From contig NC_081815.1 in NCBI RefSeq assembly GCF_030704535.1, positions 4,908,501 through 4,972,500 on the forward strand: a stretch of 64,000 nt of DNA. The letters run 5' to 3'. Shown here piece after piece: positions 48,201 to 60,648 of this stretch. Under the pieces are notes generated by a model. It had not been told where the DNA came from. It made no database searches and saw only the letters and a list, made by a program, of their open reading frames with translations. Positions within the stretch are counted from its first letter, which is position 1. Each line of letters begins with the position of its first letter. Source of the DNA: Vitis vinifera. Lineage: Eukaryota; Streptophyta; Magnoliopsida; Vitales; Vitaceae. The translations under genes and the position numbers were made by a program.

Positions 48201-51200
48201 TAGCAGTTGACCCACAGGCAAAATCTTTCCCACAGAGTTCCCCAAGCAAACAAACCCACTTTTGTAGGGGTCTAGAGAATAAATAGATTTGATAAAGAAC
48301 TTGACATCGTTAGGGCACCTCCACCTGCCTATCTTCCCTCTCCAAGCACCACTACACTGAATTTACTTAAGGAACACTTCCACACTTTCCAATTCCCAAT
48401 CATGAAACTGTCTTGGAAAGAGAGATTTCCACTACCCACAGCCTCCAGGCCCGAAACGTAAACAATCCAAGCATATTTAGCAACAACAATGGACAACAAA
48501 GAAGGGAAGGGAACAAAAACACTTTCACCTGTATTTTTAAAAAAAAATCAGAAAGGCTTTCACCAGTCTTATCCACTATGTTTTGAAATATAAAAAGAAT
48601 TAGAAAAAAAAGAAAGAAAAAAAAAAGAAGACTTCCCAAATCCCTATAATGAAACTATCTCAGAAACCAAGAACTCCACTACCCATGGCCTGCAACCTCC
48701 TTGAAACATCAGTAACCCAAGCATACTTAGCAACAAGAATGGACAACAAAGAAGGAAGGGGAAATCAGAAGGAAGGGAAAGGGCAATCAGAAGAGACTTT
48801 CATCTGTCTAATCAACTATGCTTTGAACTATTAAAAGACTTTAAAAAAAAGATGACTTTCAAATTCCCAATCATGAAACTGTCTTGGAAAGCAAGAGTTA
48901 CACTGTCCACACAGCCTCTAACATCCTCAAAACATCAGCAACCCAGAGATGAAGAAGAACTTTCCAATTCCCAATCATGAAATTGCTTTGAAAACAAGAA
49001 TTCCACTGCCCACAATCTCGACAAAACATCAGCAACCCAAACACACTTAAAGGAAGAAGAAGACTTCCCAATTCCCAATCATGGAACTACAAGAACTCCA
49101 CTGCCCATAGCCTCCAACCTCCTTGGAAAATAAGCAACCAACGCATACTTAGCAACAACAATGGACTACAAAGAAGGAGAAGATTGTCTAGGCAAGCAAG
49201 AATTCCACAATCCACAGCCTCCAACCTCAAAACATTAGCAACCCAATAATACTTAGCAACAACAAAGGACAAAGCAAGAATTCCACTACCCACAGCATCC
49301 GACCTCCTCAAAACATCAGCAACCCAAGCACACTTAGCAACAACAATGGACAACAGAAAGGAAGAGAGCAATAAGGAGAGACTTCACCCTGTTTTATCAA
49401 GCTATGCTTTGAACCTGAAAAGCAAAAATTCCATTGCCCATAGCCTCCAACCTCCTCAAAACATCAGCAACCCAAGCATGCTTAGCAACAACAATGGACA
49501 ACAAAAAAGGGAGACTTTCACTTGTCACCTGTCACCTGTCTTATCAACTATGCTTTGAACAATAAAAGGAATTTGAAGATAAAAAATAAATAAAAAGAAA
49601 AAAAAAAAGATATTGAAGACTTAGCAACAACAACTATGCTTTGAACTCTAAAGAGAATTTGAAGAATTTGAAGAAGAAGAAGAAGAGTTCCACACTGCCA
49701 GTGCTTGAGAAGAAAGCAAGAATTCCACTGCTACTGCCCACAGCCTCCCAGCATACTTTCACCCATCTTATCAACTGTTAGAAGAAGAAGAAGCAATCCA
49801 AGCATACTTAGCAACAATGGACAACCCCACTGCCCACAGCCTCCAACCTCCTCAAAACATCAGCAACCCAAGCATACTTAGGAACAACAATGGACAACCC
49901 AAGCATGCTTTCACCCTTCTTATCAACCATGCTTTGAACTATAAATAAGAAGAACTGCCCACAGCCTCCAACCTCCTCAAAACATCAGCAACCCAAGCAT
50001 ACTTAGCAACAACAATGGACAACCAAAACATACTTTCATCTATAATTTGTAATAAACTCTAAAAGAATTGAAATATGCTTTGAACTATAAAAAAAATTGT
50101 AAGAAGAAGAAGAATGAGCTTAGCTTATATGTGTTAAACTACCAATTTGATACAAAAGCTTATGTTGTTGGGTAATAGTGGGCCAACGATGTATACCATG
50201 CCAATTTGTGCTACAGCCCTAACACCCCACCTCACAAGCAACCATCTTTTTGAGCTTGCTTATAGGCTTGGTAAATAAGGGGGAATAAACACATGGTGAT
50301 ACTACCACAACTCATAACCTTCTGACAATCAAAGCTCTGACATCATGTTAACCCACCAATTTGGCCCAAATGCTTAGATTGTTTAAGTAATGGTGGGCCA
50401 ACCAAACTTGAGTCTATGAACTTCAGGGTGTCGTTTGGATTAGATATTGCGAAACCAAAGGCTCCTTTTAAGTCAAATAAGAACTTTATATATCTTTAGG
50501 TCATTTTATCAGATTATCTTCCAGAAGCTGCAAATTGACAGCGCAGCCTTCAGGCAACTTGACCTTGCTGCCATGTGAAAATCCTGCCAAACTTCTTGTC
50601 TTTTCCATTATTTCTCTCTACTTTTCTTGCTCTTTCTGTTATCTTTATTAAATTTATTCCACAGTGATAGGTTTTAAGAGGGGGCAGACCCACTTCAGAA
50701 TTTAAACTTAATGCGTTTGCCATGGATATAATAAATATCTAAGGTCAGATGAAAATCATTTTTTTGGATGCTAATATCCCATTTGAAAGCTGGAGGCATG
50801 TGTATGAGATGTAGTGCACTTAGTAAGGGCCTAAATACTCAAACTCCAACTTTTCACTTAGAAATGCTGCCATAGTGTTTTTGCACCTCTGAAGGATATT
50901 TTACTCTTAAATGGAACACTATGAATTCTATTGAGAATCTTGTACTTTTAAGATAATTCTCAAACCTAATTAAAGCCAAAGGCTCTTCCACTTCCATGCA
51001 TCAAGTCGAATTTAAAAGCTAAATAGTTGAAAATTTTGCTCCTAATCTTCCAAGAAAATGTAAATTCCCTCCTCATTTGGTGACCCATGGAAAGTAACTC
51101 TTAACCAGTACATGATGCATCAATGTTTGTCTTTGTGTCAGTGTCCTAACAAAAGGTGCTAGCTACAACCTCATCATTCTCAAACAAAACTTTCTACATT

Positions 51201-51975
51201 GATCTTCATGTTCATGTTTGGAATACATTTTTTTAACCAATGAGATAACCATTTGCAAAAGAAGTTGCAGCCAATGGGCACCAATCAAGCAATACCAGCA
51301 AAAACAAGTGGAAAATAAAAATATTACAACATGAAGAATTACACAAATTCCGCCATTTTCCATTTAAAACCCAAACTATACACACATAGACACCCTCGCT
51401 TAAATCAAATCAATCAAGCAGAAAAAACCTAGATAAACCAAATGTGTTTAGTTCATCGGGGTGGGTATAGGGGCAGGAGCAGTCTGACTGACCAATTAAA
51501 GAACTTAATCACGCAAATTCAAAATAGAACACAAGCAGGAAAGGGGGGAGATAGGTGTTTTAAGCGAACGACCATTAACAGGACTTTCCACGAAACCCTA
51601 AAAAACAAACCCAAAACAAATTCCGAGAAAATCCACAGAATTAACATAAATTCAAAATCACGAATCACAGTTACTCCTAATTCAACACAATTACAAGAGA
51701 CACCGACAAACCCTAGCTGAAAACCCACCACTATCGAAGCAAACTTTAACGTAAAATCGCATAAAATTACAAAAAACAAACTCACATCAAATTTTCACAC
51801 AGATACAAAATTAAACCACACCCACAAAGTAATTTTCAAAAAAATAAAAGCACAAACGAAACAAAGAAACCCTAAAAAGCACACGGGGGAAGACGAGAGA
51901 AACCTTTTTCTTCCATCCAGGAGGAGCCGGCAGTTCCAAAGAAACCACTTCATCTTTCTCCACTGAGCTTGCCAT
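45237..51975 (-). CDS. Methyl-CpG-binding domain protein, MBD10/MBD11-like
   Basis: Two exons, 51975-51904 and 46100-45237, are joined in phase 0 across a 5803 bp GT/AG intron to give 311 residues. The MBD begins in exon 1 ([11 protein letters not shown], residues 14-24) and continues in exon 2 ([16 protein letters not shown]...[13 protein letters not shown]) to about residue 80. A conserved block follows: [19 protein letters not shown]. The rest is a long low-complexity tail rich in Glu, Lys and Asp with a basic stretch ([14 protein letters not shown]) that could be a nuclear localisation signal. The block order matches the plant MBD10/MBD11 group, nuclear proteins linked to chromatin and gene silencing; methyl-CpG binding by this group is not certain. 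The split of the MBD after GWKKK is supported by the perfect join. The intron holds a SINE, a 133 bp tandem duplication and an irregular minisatellite. Confidence 0.9.
46470..46735. repeat. 133 bp tandem duplication in the MBD intron
   Basis: Two units start CCTCTCTTTGCAGTA at 46470 and 46603 and stay about 90% alike through GAGTGAAGCACNCTAAAGCCA. TTTGCAG resembles a plus-strand splice acceptor, but the host gene is on the other strand. Confidence 0.9.
47196..47305 (-). mobile_element. tRNA-derived SINE with 16 bp target duplication
   Basis: Flanked by perfect 16 bp direct repeats ACCTTAAATGAAATAC (47180-47195 and 47306-47321). On the minus strand it has an A-box-like TCAAGTGGTAAAGGG, a B box GGTTCAAGTTCC about 35 bases later and ends in TATATATA plus a poly-A tract next to the duplication. 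The size (about 110 bp), pol III boxes, A-tail and long target duplication define a SINE. It is in the MBD intron in the same orientation as the gene. Confidence 0.9.
48390..50040. repeat. Irregular minisatellite in the MBD intron
   Basis: About eleven copies of a core of about 85 bp (AAGAATTCCACTGCCCACAG, CTCCAACCTCCTCAAAACAT, CAGCAACCCAAGCATACTTA, GCAACAACAATGGACAAC) are separated by spacers of varied length. Many spacers share CTTATCAACTATGCTTTGAA, GAAGAAGAAGA and TTCCCAATCATGAAACT. Spacing ranges from about 75 to 240 bp. On the minus strand the core reads as an open stretch ([14 protein letters not shown]), the same frame recurring in several copies, so it may descend from a coding exon. 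Confidence 0.85.
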
Positions 51976-53136
51976 TTTCTATCTGCCCCCCAATTCAAAC
52001 AACAATTCCAAGACTCAATAATTCACATACCCGAAAAAAAGAAAGAAAGAAAAAAAGATAGAGCAATAATAATAACTATCAATAAATGATATAGGGGGAG
52101 ACCGAGAAGAAAAACCAAGGTAGAAAGAAAGAAAAAGCTCACTCCTTTCTCTCTCTGCGGGTTTCTCTGCTGTAATATTGTTTCGAGGAAGAAGAAGAAG
52201 AGGCACAAGAAATATGACAAGGAAAAACAACACGAAAATGGTCTGACACGTTTGCTGAATCACAGATTTGTTCGGTGTTTCCTTTCTATCTTGGTTACAT
52301 TTGTTAGGCCACGGTCCAATAGGATGAGGACTCGTGTCACTATCCTTTCCTCCCCCGTGTGATACTAGGAACCATGGAAGAGTCCCATTTGGTCATTTTT
52401 TTTAGAAGACGCTCCACTAGAATGAGGACATGCGTCACCATCCTTCCCGTTCCCTTCCAAGACTTCAACCTTGGAAGGATCCATTTTTAGGGAGAAAATA
52501 ATCGGATGGATATGGTTAATTCTGTTGAATGTAAGTTATTTTAAAATCAATTTTGTTTTAAAAAATAATTTAAACCAATTTGGAATTAGGTTTAAATTTT
52601 GTAACTCAAAATATAATAAATATATTTAAAAATTAATTTCACAAATTATTTTAATAAAGTCTATAATAATAATAATAATAATAATAATTTAAAAAAATTG
52701 AACAATCACAAATGTCAAGATGAAAGTCTTAGAATATTAGAAAAATTAGTTAAGAAATGAAAACAATCATTCACCTAACGTCCTACCAAATTGGGAAAGG
52801 GCTGAAGATTTTTGCATATTCCATATAGATCCCCAGGATCTAGGGAAACATAGTTTGCTAGTAACTTAGTACTGACTGTCCATTGTGCAAGATTCTCATG
52901 GTATTATTAGCCAGTTACTGTCAAGTGTCAACCAGGTCCATGCAGTGTATGAAAATTTGAAATGCTAGGCAAGGCCGTATGAACAAAAGGGGGAGGAAAA
53001 AATCATTAAATGGAACCTGTGATTAAATTGACTTGTAATTTGAGATTGTGTAGGAATGTGATTAAATTGTATGCATACTTCGGTTAGCAGTCTATTTTGG
53101 GTATTTAATCTGTGGGTCATGTCACTTGGAAGGAAT
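51976..53136. other. MBD gene 5' region and intergenic DNA
   Basis: A GA-rich tract on the plus strand (about 52030-52060 and 52115-52200) fits a pyrimidine-rich leader or promoter on the minus strand. GGATGAGGACTCGTGTCACTA at about 52322 recurs as GAATGAGGACATGCGTCACCA at about 52418, a short diverged duplication about 96 bp apart. No other gene is seen. Confidence 0.45.
52663..52688. repeat. (ATA)n trinucleotide microsatellite
   Basis: About nine uninterrupted AAT/ATA units in AT-rich DNA. Confidence 0.9.
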
Positions 53137-53268
53137 GGGGACCAATGACCAATTTGATGCATCCAACCACCAAATTCGCTTGGGTTCATCCCACATTGGT
53201 GGTCATGGGATCATATTTTTGGCCTAGCCAGTAAAGGCAATGTTGGGTGAATAATGGTCATTGGTCCC
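53137..53268. repeat. Inverted repeat with 14 bp perfect arms
   Basis: GGGACCAATGACCA near 53138 and its inverse TGGTCATTGGTCCC at 53255-53268 bound a 130 bp segment. The segment itself contains further partial inverted matches (CCACCA/TGGTGG). It could form a hairpin or be a tiny MITE. Confidence 0.6.
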
Positions 53269-53454
53269 ACGGAAGGAGTCAAGATGTTCACATATGTATC
53301 TCTAGGTGGCACTCCAGTTTAGTGTTGATGTATGTGTATTTGTATCTTGGCACTTTAATTTGTTTATAATGAAGTATTAGTGAGTGTTTGGTAAATTAAG
53401 TTAATAGTGATTTAATAACTTAATTTAAACAATTAAGTAAATTAAATAACGTAA

Positions 53455-56400
53455 AAGAGCAGGTTAGCTCCATCCAACCTAGCTTGCCCGGTAGGGGCAC
53501 GCGCCCAATAGATGAGATAATTGCCTTCCCTCTAGTAGACCCCAATTGGGTGTTATAGCCCCATGAAGATGCCCTGATCCTGATATTGGGAATCAACGAT
53601 TTCGATGTAAGGTAGATTTTGATTGATTCGAGCAGTTCAATCGACCTGTTATAGATGTTCGCGTACAAATAGATGGGGTTCCCATCGTTTGCCCTAGATA
53701 ACCCTGGACAGATACTATCAGGATTCAATGGAGCCTCAACCACTTCTCTGGGAGATGTCGTGTTACTCGTCTAGGTCGGACCAGTTATCTAGAATGTGCA
53801 ATTCTCAGTGGTGGAAGACTTGTCCCCTTTCAACGTCATCATGGGACGCACCTGGCTACATGGCATGAAGGTCATCCCCTTTACGTATCACCAAATGGTA
53901 AGTTATCTAACCGAGAACGGACAGATCAACATTTTTGTTAGCCAGCTGGCTGCACGATAATGTTATCAGATAGTACACGAATCCAGATCCTCCAACGGTA
54001 ATAAACCGCTCATGGAACAAACAAACATGGAGCAACAATAGCAATTACAGAGCCCAACGGAAAGGGATCCGTCGGCAGCCAAGCCATTGTTACCTTTATG
54101 TCTCTCTCATAACAATGAATGCGTTACTCATGTCAACTCCTTGCTAGCACCTGAAAAATAGGAAATACTCGAAGCAGTGCTTCGGCAAAATGAGGAGGTC
54201 TTCACGTGGACTCATTCTGATATGCCCAGAATCCACTCTTTAGTAGCCTCACATCGGCTCAATATTATACCTTCTTCACGACCTATCTGATAGAGGGTTA
54301 GATGTTTCCATCCAGAGAGGCAAAAGATCATCCAAGCCAAAGTGGACAAGCTACTAGCAGTCGGGTTCATCAGGGAAGTAGAATATCCTAATTGGTTGGC
54401 GAATATTGTCGTGGTCCCAAAGAAGGGAGGGAAGTGGCGAGTATACATTGATTACACTAACCTAAATGACATCTGCCCAAAAGATAGCTTCCCTTTGCAC
54501 CGAATAGATCAGATAGTAGACGCCACTGCCGGGCACGGGATGCTCTCTTTCATAGACGTTTTTTCTGGATACCATCAGATTCCTATGTTCCAACTGGACG
54601 AGGAGAAAATCGCCTTCGTGACACCACATGGTTGTATTGCTACAGAGTCATGTCGTTTGGGCTCAAGAACGCTGGAGCCACCTACTAAAGGCTAATGACA
54701 AAGATTTTCAAACCACTAATCGGCCACACAATGGAAGTATACATCGATGACATTGTAGTAAAAAAGCAAAACCAGAAGTGAACATGCCCAACATTTAAAA
54801 GAAACTTTTTACTTGATGAAAATGTACAATAAGAAGCTTAACCTGACCAAATGTGCCTTTGGAGTCAACGCAGGCAAATTCCTGGGATTCATGGTGACAG
54901 AGAGGGGAATAGAAGTTAGTCCAGACCAAATCAAAGTTGTCATGGAGACACTCGCCCCAAATTCTAAGAAGGAACTGCAATGTCTCACTGGCAGCCTAAC
55001 TGCACTAGGATGCTTCATAGCTCGCTTCACAAACAAGCTAAGGCCCTTATTCCTCACACTAAAAGGAACTAACGCGACCAAATGGACAAACAACTGTGAG
55101 CAAGCATTCGAGGAGATTAAACGCTATCTCACACAACCACCCATCCTGAGTAGTCCTCGACCCAATGAGCAGATGTACATGTATCTAGTAATATCTGACT
55201 ATGTTGTCAGTGTTGTGCTCTTTCGCCACGTGAAAGACAAGGAATAGAAGCCCATATACTACGTGAGCAAAGCAATGCTTGAGACGGAAACCCGATACTC
55301 TAAGATGGAACAAACAACTTTAGCTTTGAGAAGTGTTGCACAAAAGCTCCGCCCTTACTTTCAAGCCCATCAGGTGACTGTACTCACAAACCAACCACTC
55401 AGAAGCATTTTGCATAAACCATACTTGTCTAGGAGGATGCTGAAATGGGCCATAGAACTAAGTGAGCATGTGATCAAATACCAACCCAGACTGGCAATGA
55501 AGGGACAAGTCATGGCGAACTTTATAACTGAGATCCCTTAGAAATCATCCTAGCTTGCAGATTCTCTTAAAAATGGATGGTGGATAGTTCACGTTGATAG
55601 AGCATCCCGATTCTCTAGAGCCGGAATAGGCCTTCTCTTACAATCCCCAACTAGAGAACAGTTGGAATAGGCTATCAAGCTTGGGTTCCCTACCTCCAAT
55701 AACGAAGTAGAGTATGAGGCAATCCTGGTCGAGTTGAATCTTGCTCTTACTTTATCGGCATCTATGTTAAAAATATGTAGCGATTTCCAGCTAGTCATTG
55801 GACAAATTTTAAGAAAGTAAGAAGTCAAGGATGAACGCATGGTCCAATACCTTTCAAATGTACAAGCTAATTTAGATAAACTAAGAAAATGGGTCGTCAA
55901 GAGAATCCTCCGCACAAAAAACATATAGGCTGACGTCCTAGCTGGGATAGCTTCTACTCTCCCGATAAAAGAAGCGGTATTACTACACGTCTACTTTCAA
56001 GTTGCATCGTCAATAGTAGATGGACCAGTATGCAGTACCAGTGAAACAAACATCAACTGGATGCACGAGATTGAAGCATATATCTGGACAGGAAAATTAC
56101 CTGAAGATAGCAAGCAAGCTCACAAGATCTGGGTACAGGTTGCCTATTTCACACTAATCGGAGACAGCCTCTACAGACGGTCTTTTGGAGGGTCATACCT
56201 CAGGTGCTTAAAAGATGCAGAAGCACAATATGTATTGGCTGAGCTTCATGAAGACATGTGTGGCAATCACATAGACGAACGTACCTTAGCGCATTGTGCT
56301 CACTCACAAGAATACTATTGGCCCACCATGAGACAGGACGTTAAGAAATATGTCAAAAAGTGTGATCGATGCCAAATGTATACACCCATTCCTCGTATGC

Positions 56401-57285
56401 CCTCCGAGGTCCTCAATCTGGTCACGAGCCCTTAACCATTCGCACTATGGGGGATGGATATAGTTGGCCTCCTACCCGTCGCAGCGACACATAAAAAGTT
56501 TCTGTTTGTAGCCATGAATTACTTTAGTAAATGGGTAAAGACAGAAACTTATGCCAGCATCAAGGATAAAGACATTTCCAAGTTTGTCTAAAAAAATATC
56601 GTCTGCCAATTTGGAATCCTACAAGCAATTGTAGTTGATAACGGGCCACAATTCGACAACATCGCCTTCAAAACCTTCTATTTGAAGCTAAAAATCAAGA
56701 ATTTTATACTCCATGCCACGTTATCCTCAAAGTAATGGACAAGTGGAGGCAACGAACAAAACTCTGCTTTCTAAGCTGAAGAAAAGACTGAAAAAAGCCA
56801 AAGGAAAGTGGGTAGATGAACTACCTAGAATTTTGTGGGCCTACTAAACGACACCTGGCCGACTAATGAGAACCACTCTCTTTGCTCTCGCCTATGGGAT
56901 TGTGACAATTATCCCAATCGAGATAAGCATGCCCACAGCCAAGACGGTTTTCTAGGTCCAGAGAGATGAAAGTCAAGAGCTTGAAAGACACTTGGATTGG
57001 GTAGACGAGACAAGAGGGAATGTAGCCATCCGAATGGCATCTTATTAGCAAAGAGCTATTGTCCACTATAATACGAAGACCCAGTCGCGTGCTTTTAGGA
57101 CTGAGACTCTAGTCCTCAAAATGATCTTTGAAAACACGATTGAAAGAGGAGCCGAAAAACTTCAGCCAAACTAGGAAGGACCCTATGTTGTATTTAAGAC
57201 AGGAGACTCAGGGGCTTACCATCTGGAAACGCTAGATGGGGTATTCCTGCTTCACCCTTGGAATGTATCTAACTTGAAACAATAA
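53455..57285 (+). pseudogene. Degenerate Tat-type pol (PR-RT-RH-aRH-INT)
   Basis: A protease segment includes LSPFNVIMGRTWLHGMK (about 53815-53870). RT includes a PNWLANIVVVPKKGGKWR-type motif, FSGYHQIPM (about 54570) and YIDD (54739-54750), with a reading-frame change near 54630. RNase H follows (54813-55541, one stop). A second RNase H-like domain (about 55570-55990) has HVDGASR-like and NNEVEYEAIL motifs. Integrase has a zinc-binding segment ending CDRCQ, then GMDIVG, VVDNGPQFD and a Glu in a shifted [10 protein letters not shown] (about 56730-56760). The last residues before the stop at 57285 are WNVSNLKQ. At least ten stops or shifts are present. Confidence 0.88.
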
Positions 57286-57434
57286 TATCAGTAAATTGGA
57301 TTTAAGGAAAGAATATTTAGTAAGAAGACGCAAGTAAAAAGAAACAAGTATGCATTGATAGAAAGTTTTCATTACAAAGTCGTGTCTAGATAAAGCAATA
57401 AAGGAAAAAGGGAAAAGAAAGTGCAAGAATACAA

Positions 57435-59898
57435 TCACTGCCCGTCGGAGGACCCAACTGCATTTGAATCCTTATCTTCCTGGGTGGGGCCGCTAACTGT
57501 TGCATCCTCCTCATGGGAAGGGTAGTTGGGGATATCATGAGTAATGTCGTTTTTCCTCATACAACATTGGTAGTCGAAGAAGAACATATAATCAATTTTC
57601 CTCTAATAATCCTCCTCTAGCTCATTCTTCTCAACGGCAAACCTTGCCTAGAGCTCTTCTAGGTCCTTCTTCTGAGCATCGAAAACCGCCCGGAGCTCCT
57701 CCAACTCTTTTTTCAGCTGGTCTTTTTTCTACTCCGCATCCTTGCACTTAGCCTCTTCAGTCTCCCTTTCATCTCTCATCCAACACACCTCAGCCTTCGC
57801 CATCTCCATTTCCTCCTCTGTCTCCTTCAACAGCTTCCTCTCGTTTGTGATGGCTTTTTGAGCGGTAGCCAGGTCGCACTCCGCCCGCTCATGCTGGGTA
57901 CGGAGCTCTTTGTTGTTGTCCAGTCGTTGGGTAAAAAATGCCCTCATAGTCTTCGCGACCTCTAGCTGTTTGAAGAGTAGGGCTCGTTGGCGCATCAAGT
58001 TACAAATAGCAACCACTGCCTGAATGACATTAAAGAAAATGTTAGAAGCCAGACACTAAGGAAACTTAAACTAAGAAGGAGCAAGTCTTACCACTTCTAT
58101 CGTCTCAACAGCAGCATACTGTTGCATCGGTTGAATACAAAGAAGAAAATATTCTAGAGTGTCGTGAGGGAGGCAAGGTGCGACAGTTATGGGAGGGTTG
58201 CCAAGCATGTCAACAAAAAACCTACAGGTAAGTGGAAAGAAAGCATCCATGTCAGTTGAAAGGGGCTCAGGAGTAGTGAAACATGAGACCTGCTTCAACA
58301 ATGCCGCTATCTCATCCCAACTAATAGCGGGAGAGCTAACCGGGGCATTTTTGTCTGTGAGATCATCACCCGGAGTTTGACCAATAGAGGTCATTTCTTG
58401 CACTGGGCAGGCGTCCTTCTCAGCAGAAAAACTCACGATCAACGTTTGGTCGGACCTAACAACATTAGATGGAGGCATCGACACCAGATGAGCGTCCGGG
58501 ACTGGCATTTCTAGAGGAACCTCCGGGCAAGTCCTCTTAGCAGGTGGAAAGGAAGTTGGAAATGACTCAGAAAGACATTTATGTTGCCTCTTCTTAAAAC
58601 TAGCCCTTAGGTTTGATGTCATTTATTCTTCTTCTTTTTCTTCTGGCTCAAGGATGATGCAAGACACCACTGACTCAAGCTCTTGATTTGGATTGGTCCG
58701 TAGAGAGTGCGAGCCGGTTGAGCCCTAATCGGCGCCAACCTCAGAAGAAAGTGAAAGAGAAGAAGCAAATAGAGATAGGTTCAACGCCTTCTCGATAGGC
58801 CAAAGGACGGGCTTCTTCTTAGCAGGAAGGTAAGAAGTAGAACAGCTAGGCAAACGACTTATGCCCAGAGCTTGTCTCAAAGTCTCTTCCTGACGTTTTT
58901 TCTCTCTCTGATCAAGCCTGTCTTGTCGTGTCTTTGCATTTTCCGCCCACGTCTCCTCATAGAAAGGAAGATCCTTCAATACTTGATGTTCGTCGAGCAC
59001 CAAAAATTTGGGTACAAGACGGGAAATGATGGGGATGACGTAAGGTTGCGACTCCCAAACCACTGCTAGCAAGTTTCGATTAGTCAATAGAGTCTAATAA
59101 TGCCACTCATTGGCATAAATCACAAATAACTTGTTGAGCAGGTTGAAATAAGATTTCTTCACCCACTCTACCAGTCAATCTCTCTTCTTATTTCCTATAG
59201 CACACAAAGCAATAAACATCAGTAGCGAACCAACAATTAATAAAGTTACAAAGATGAAACAAGAGGGAACTATGGTCTATTCTACCCAGAATCGCCAATG
59301 AACGACATAGTTCAAACTCTCGGCCCGAGTGCTCGATTGAACTAGCCTAGGGGCCTAAAACAACGATACGCCTCTTAGCCGAGCCTTTAATAGAATCTGG
59401 AAGCCCCGTCACCAACTAAAGGGAAGGGATATGAGCGGACGGGCTGAATATCCATTTCCTATTCATCTTCACAGTGTAAATAAATAAAAAAACCTCTAAT
59501 AAGGAAAGATCCAAGTGTAATAGCATATCCAAAATGCTATACCCCATCAGTACTCTGACCACGTTCGGATGAGGAAAAGATAGGAGAATCTTCGTGAAGT
59601 GAAAAAACTGCCTAAATAATGAAGGAAGATGGAAGCAGAGCGCAGCATTAAATTGCTCCTTACTGAAGACGGTAGCATTGAATGGCTCATTTTCGATAGG
59701 CATAGGGCCACCATCCATCAAGTGAATAGCAAGGCCATTCGGAATGCAGAAGCGCTCCCTAAACTCTCGCTTAGAAAGGAGTTCGATAGGCTTTTCCGAA
59801 TGGGTGCGATCGACACATTCTCTTGGCCGACCACTTTTCTTGCCCTTACCAGCCGCACTGGTAGAAGCAACACCTCTCGCGCTAACATGTTGAAGCAA
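57435..59898 (-). pseudogene. Antisense gene of the Tat element (extra ORF), spliced and decayed
   Basis: On the strand opposite to pol, three coding blocks (59898-59286, 59194-58092, 58019-57435) join across two canonical short introns (91 and 72 bp) with the frame kept. The first block has a Gly/Ser/Lys-rich start and ELLSKREFRERFCIPNGLA. The second has a GNKKRDWLVEWVKK-like start, an Arg/Glu-rich helical stretch (REKKRQEETLRQALG) and a Pro/Ser-rich part. The third is a long coiled coil (about 58000-57600). At least three in-frame stops break it. I recognise the pattern as the antisense ORF found in Tat-type elements; its function is unknown. Its stop lies only about 150 bp from the convergent pol stop. 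Confidence 0.75.
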
Positions 59899-60634
59899 GT
59901 GAGCCGAGTAAGACCTGCACAGAGGCCTTAAACCAAAAAGCCTAACAACAACCCTAAAAAGCCAACCGAAAGGGAAAAAACCCTAGTTCTAGCAAACACT
60001 ATCAGTTGAACCATCGACAGCGACTCCCCTTCCTACAAAAACACCAAAATCCTAAATCCTACACTTAGCGACGTTCATATAGAACCCAGAAAAGCCACAG
60101 ATAATCCCAATAGCAATTAAGTGCACCATTGAAAATAAAGAAGCCAATGTAAGGGATTAACGACTTACCTAAAACCAGGAGAAACACTTCTGACAGAAAT
60201 GAAGTTCACCCCAAAGCAGAACTGGTATAGACGACGGGACCACCAGGAAAATGAACAGTAAATCGGAATCGCAGTAGCACAGAATGCAAAATCCATCGAA
60301 GAAGATGAATGAAAAAACAACGGGGAAAACGACTATTGGAGTTGCAGTGGGCATAATGCATGGGAAATGAAGGCAAGATGAAAAGTTGCAGAAGCAAGAA
60401 ACATCCAAAAAAGGTGTTCCTAAAGGCTTGGAATCCTTATTTAGAGGACTAGAACCTTAAAGATCCCAAAAGATAGGTCATCTTGGAACGCGTCTCAAAA
60501 TGACACATCGTCTGACAAATGCCTCAATGGAAGTGACCCTCACTTAATGATTGACACGTGTCTCACCAACACTAGGGGATCCCAATGGGCATTTTTAGCT
60601 CGTTCACATTTTCCTGGACATAGATGAACGTGCT

Positions 60635-60642
60635 AAAGGGGG
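60635..60642 (+). other. Possible polypurine tract of the Tat element
   Basis: AAAGGGGG just before the presumed start of the 3' LTR. Confidence 0.55.
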
Positions 60643-60648
60643 CATTTT

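Noticed and set aside
48390..50040. CRISPR-like array in the MBD intron
   Set aside because: Units are about 85 bp, spacing is irregular, spacers are related to each other and the DNA is nuclear plant DNA. It is a minisatellite.
51442..51785. Overlapping ORFs on both strands in the MBD intron
   Set aside because: Both are intron sequence just downstream of the first MBD exon, with no recognisable product.
52015..52263. Minus-strand Phe/Leu-rich ORFs just upstream of the MBD start
   Set aside because: Made by the pyrimidine-rich leader; no domain or signal peptide logic, and they do not join to the MBD frame.
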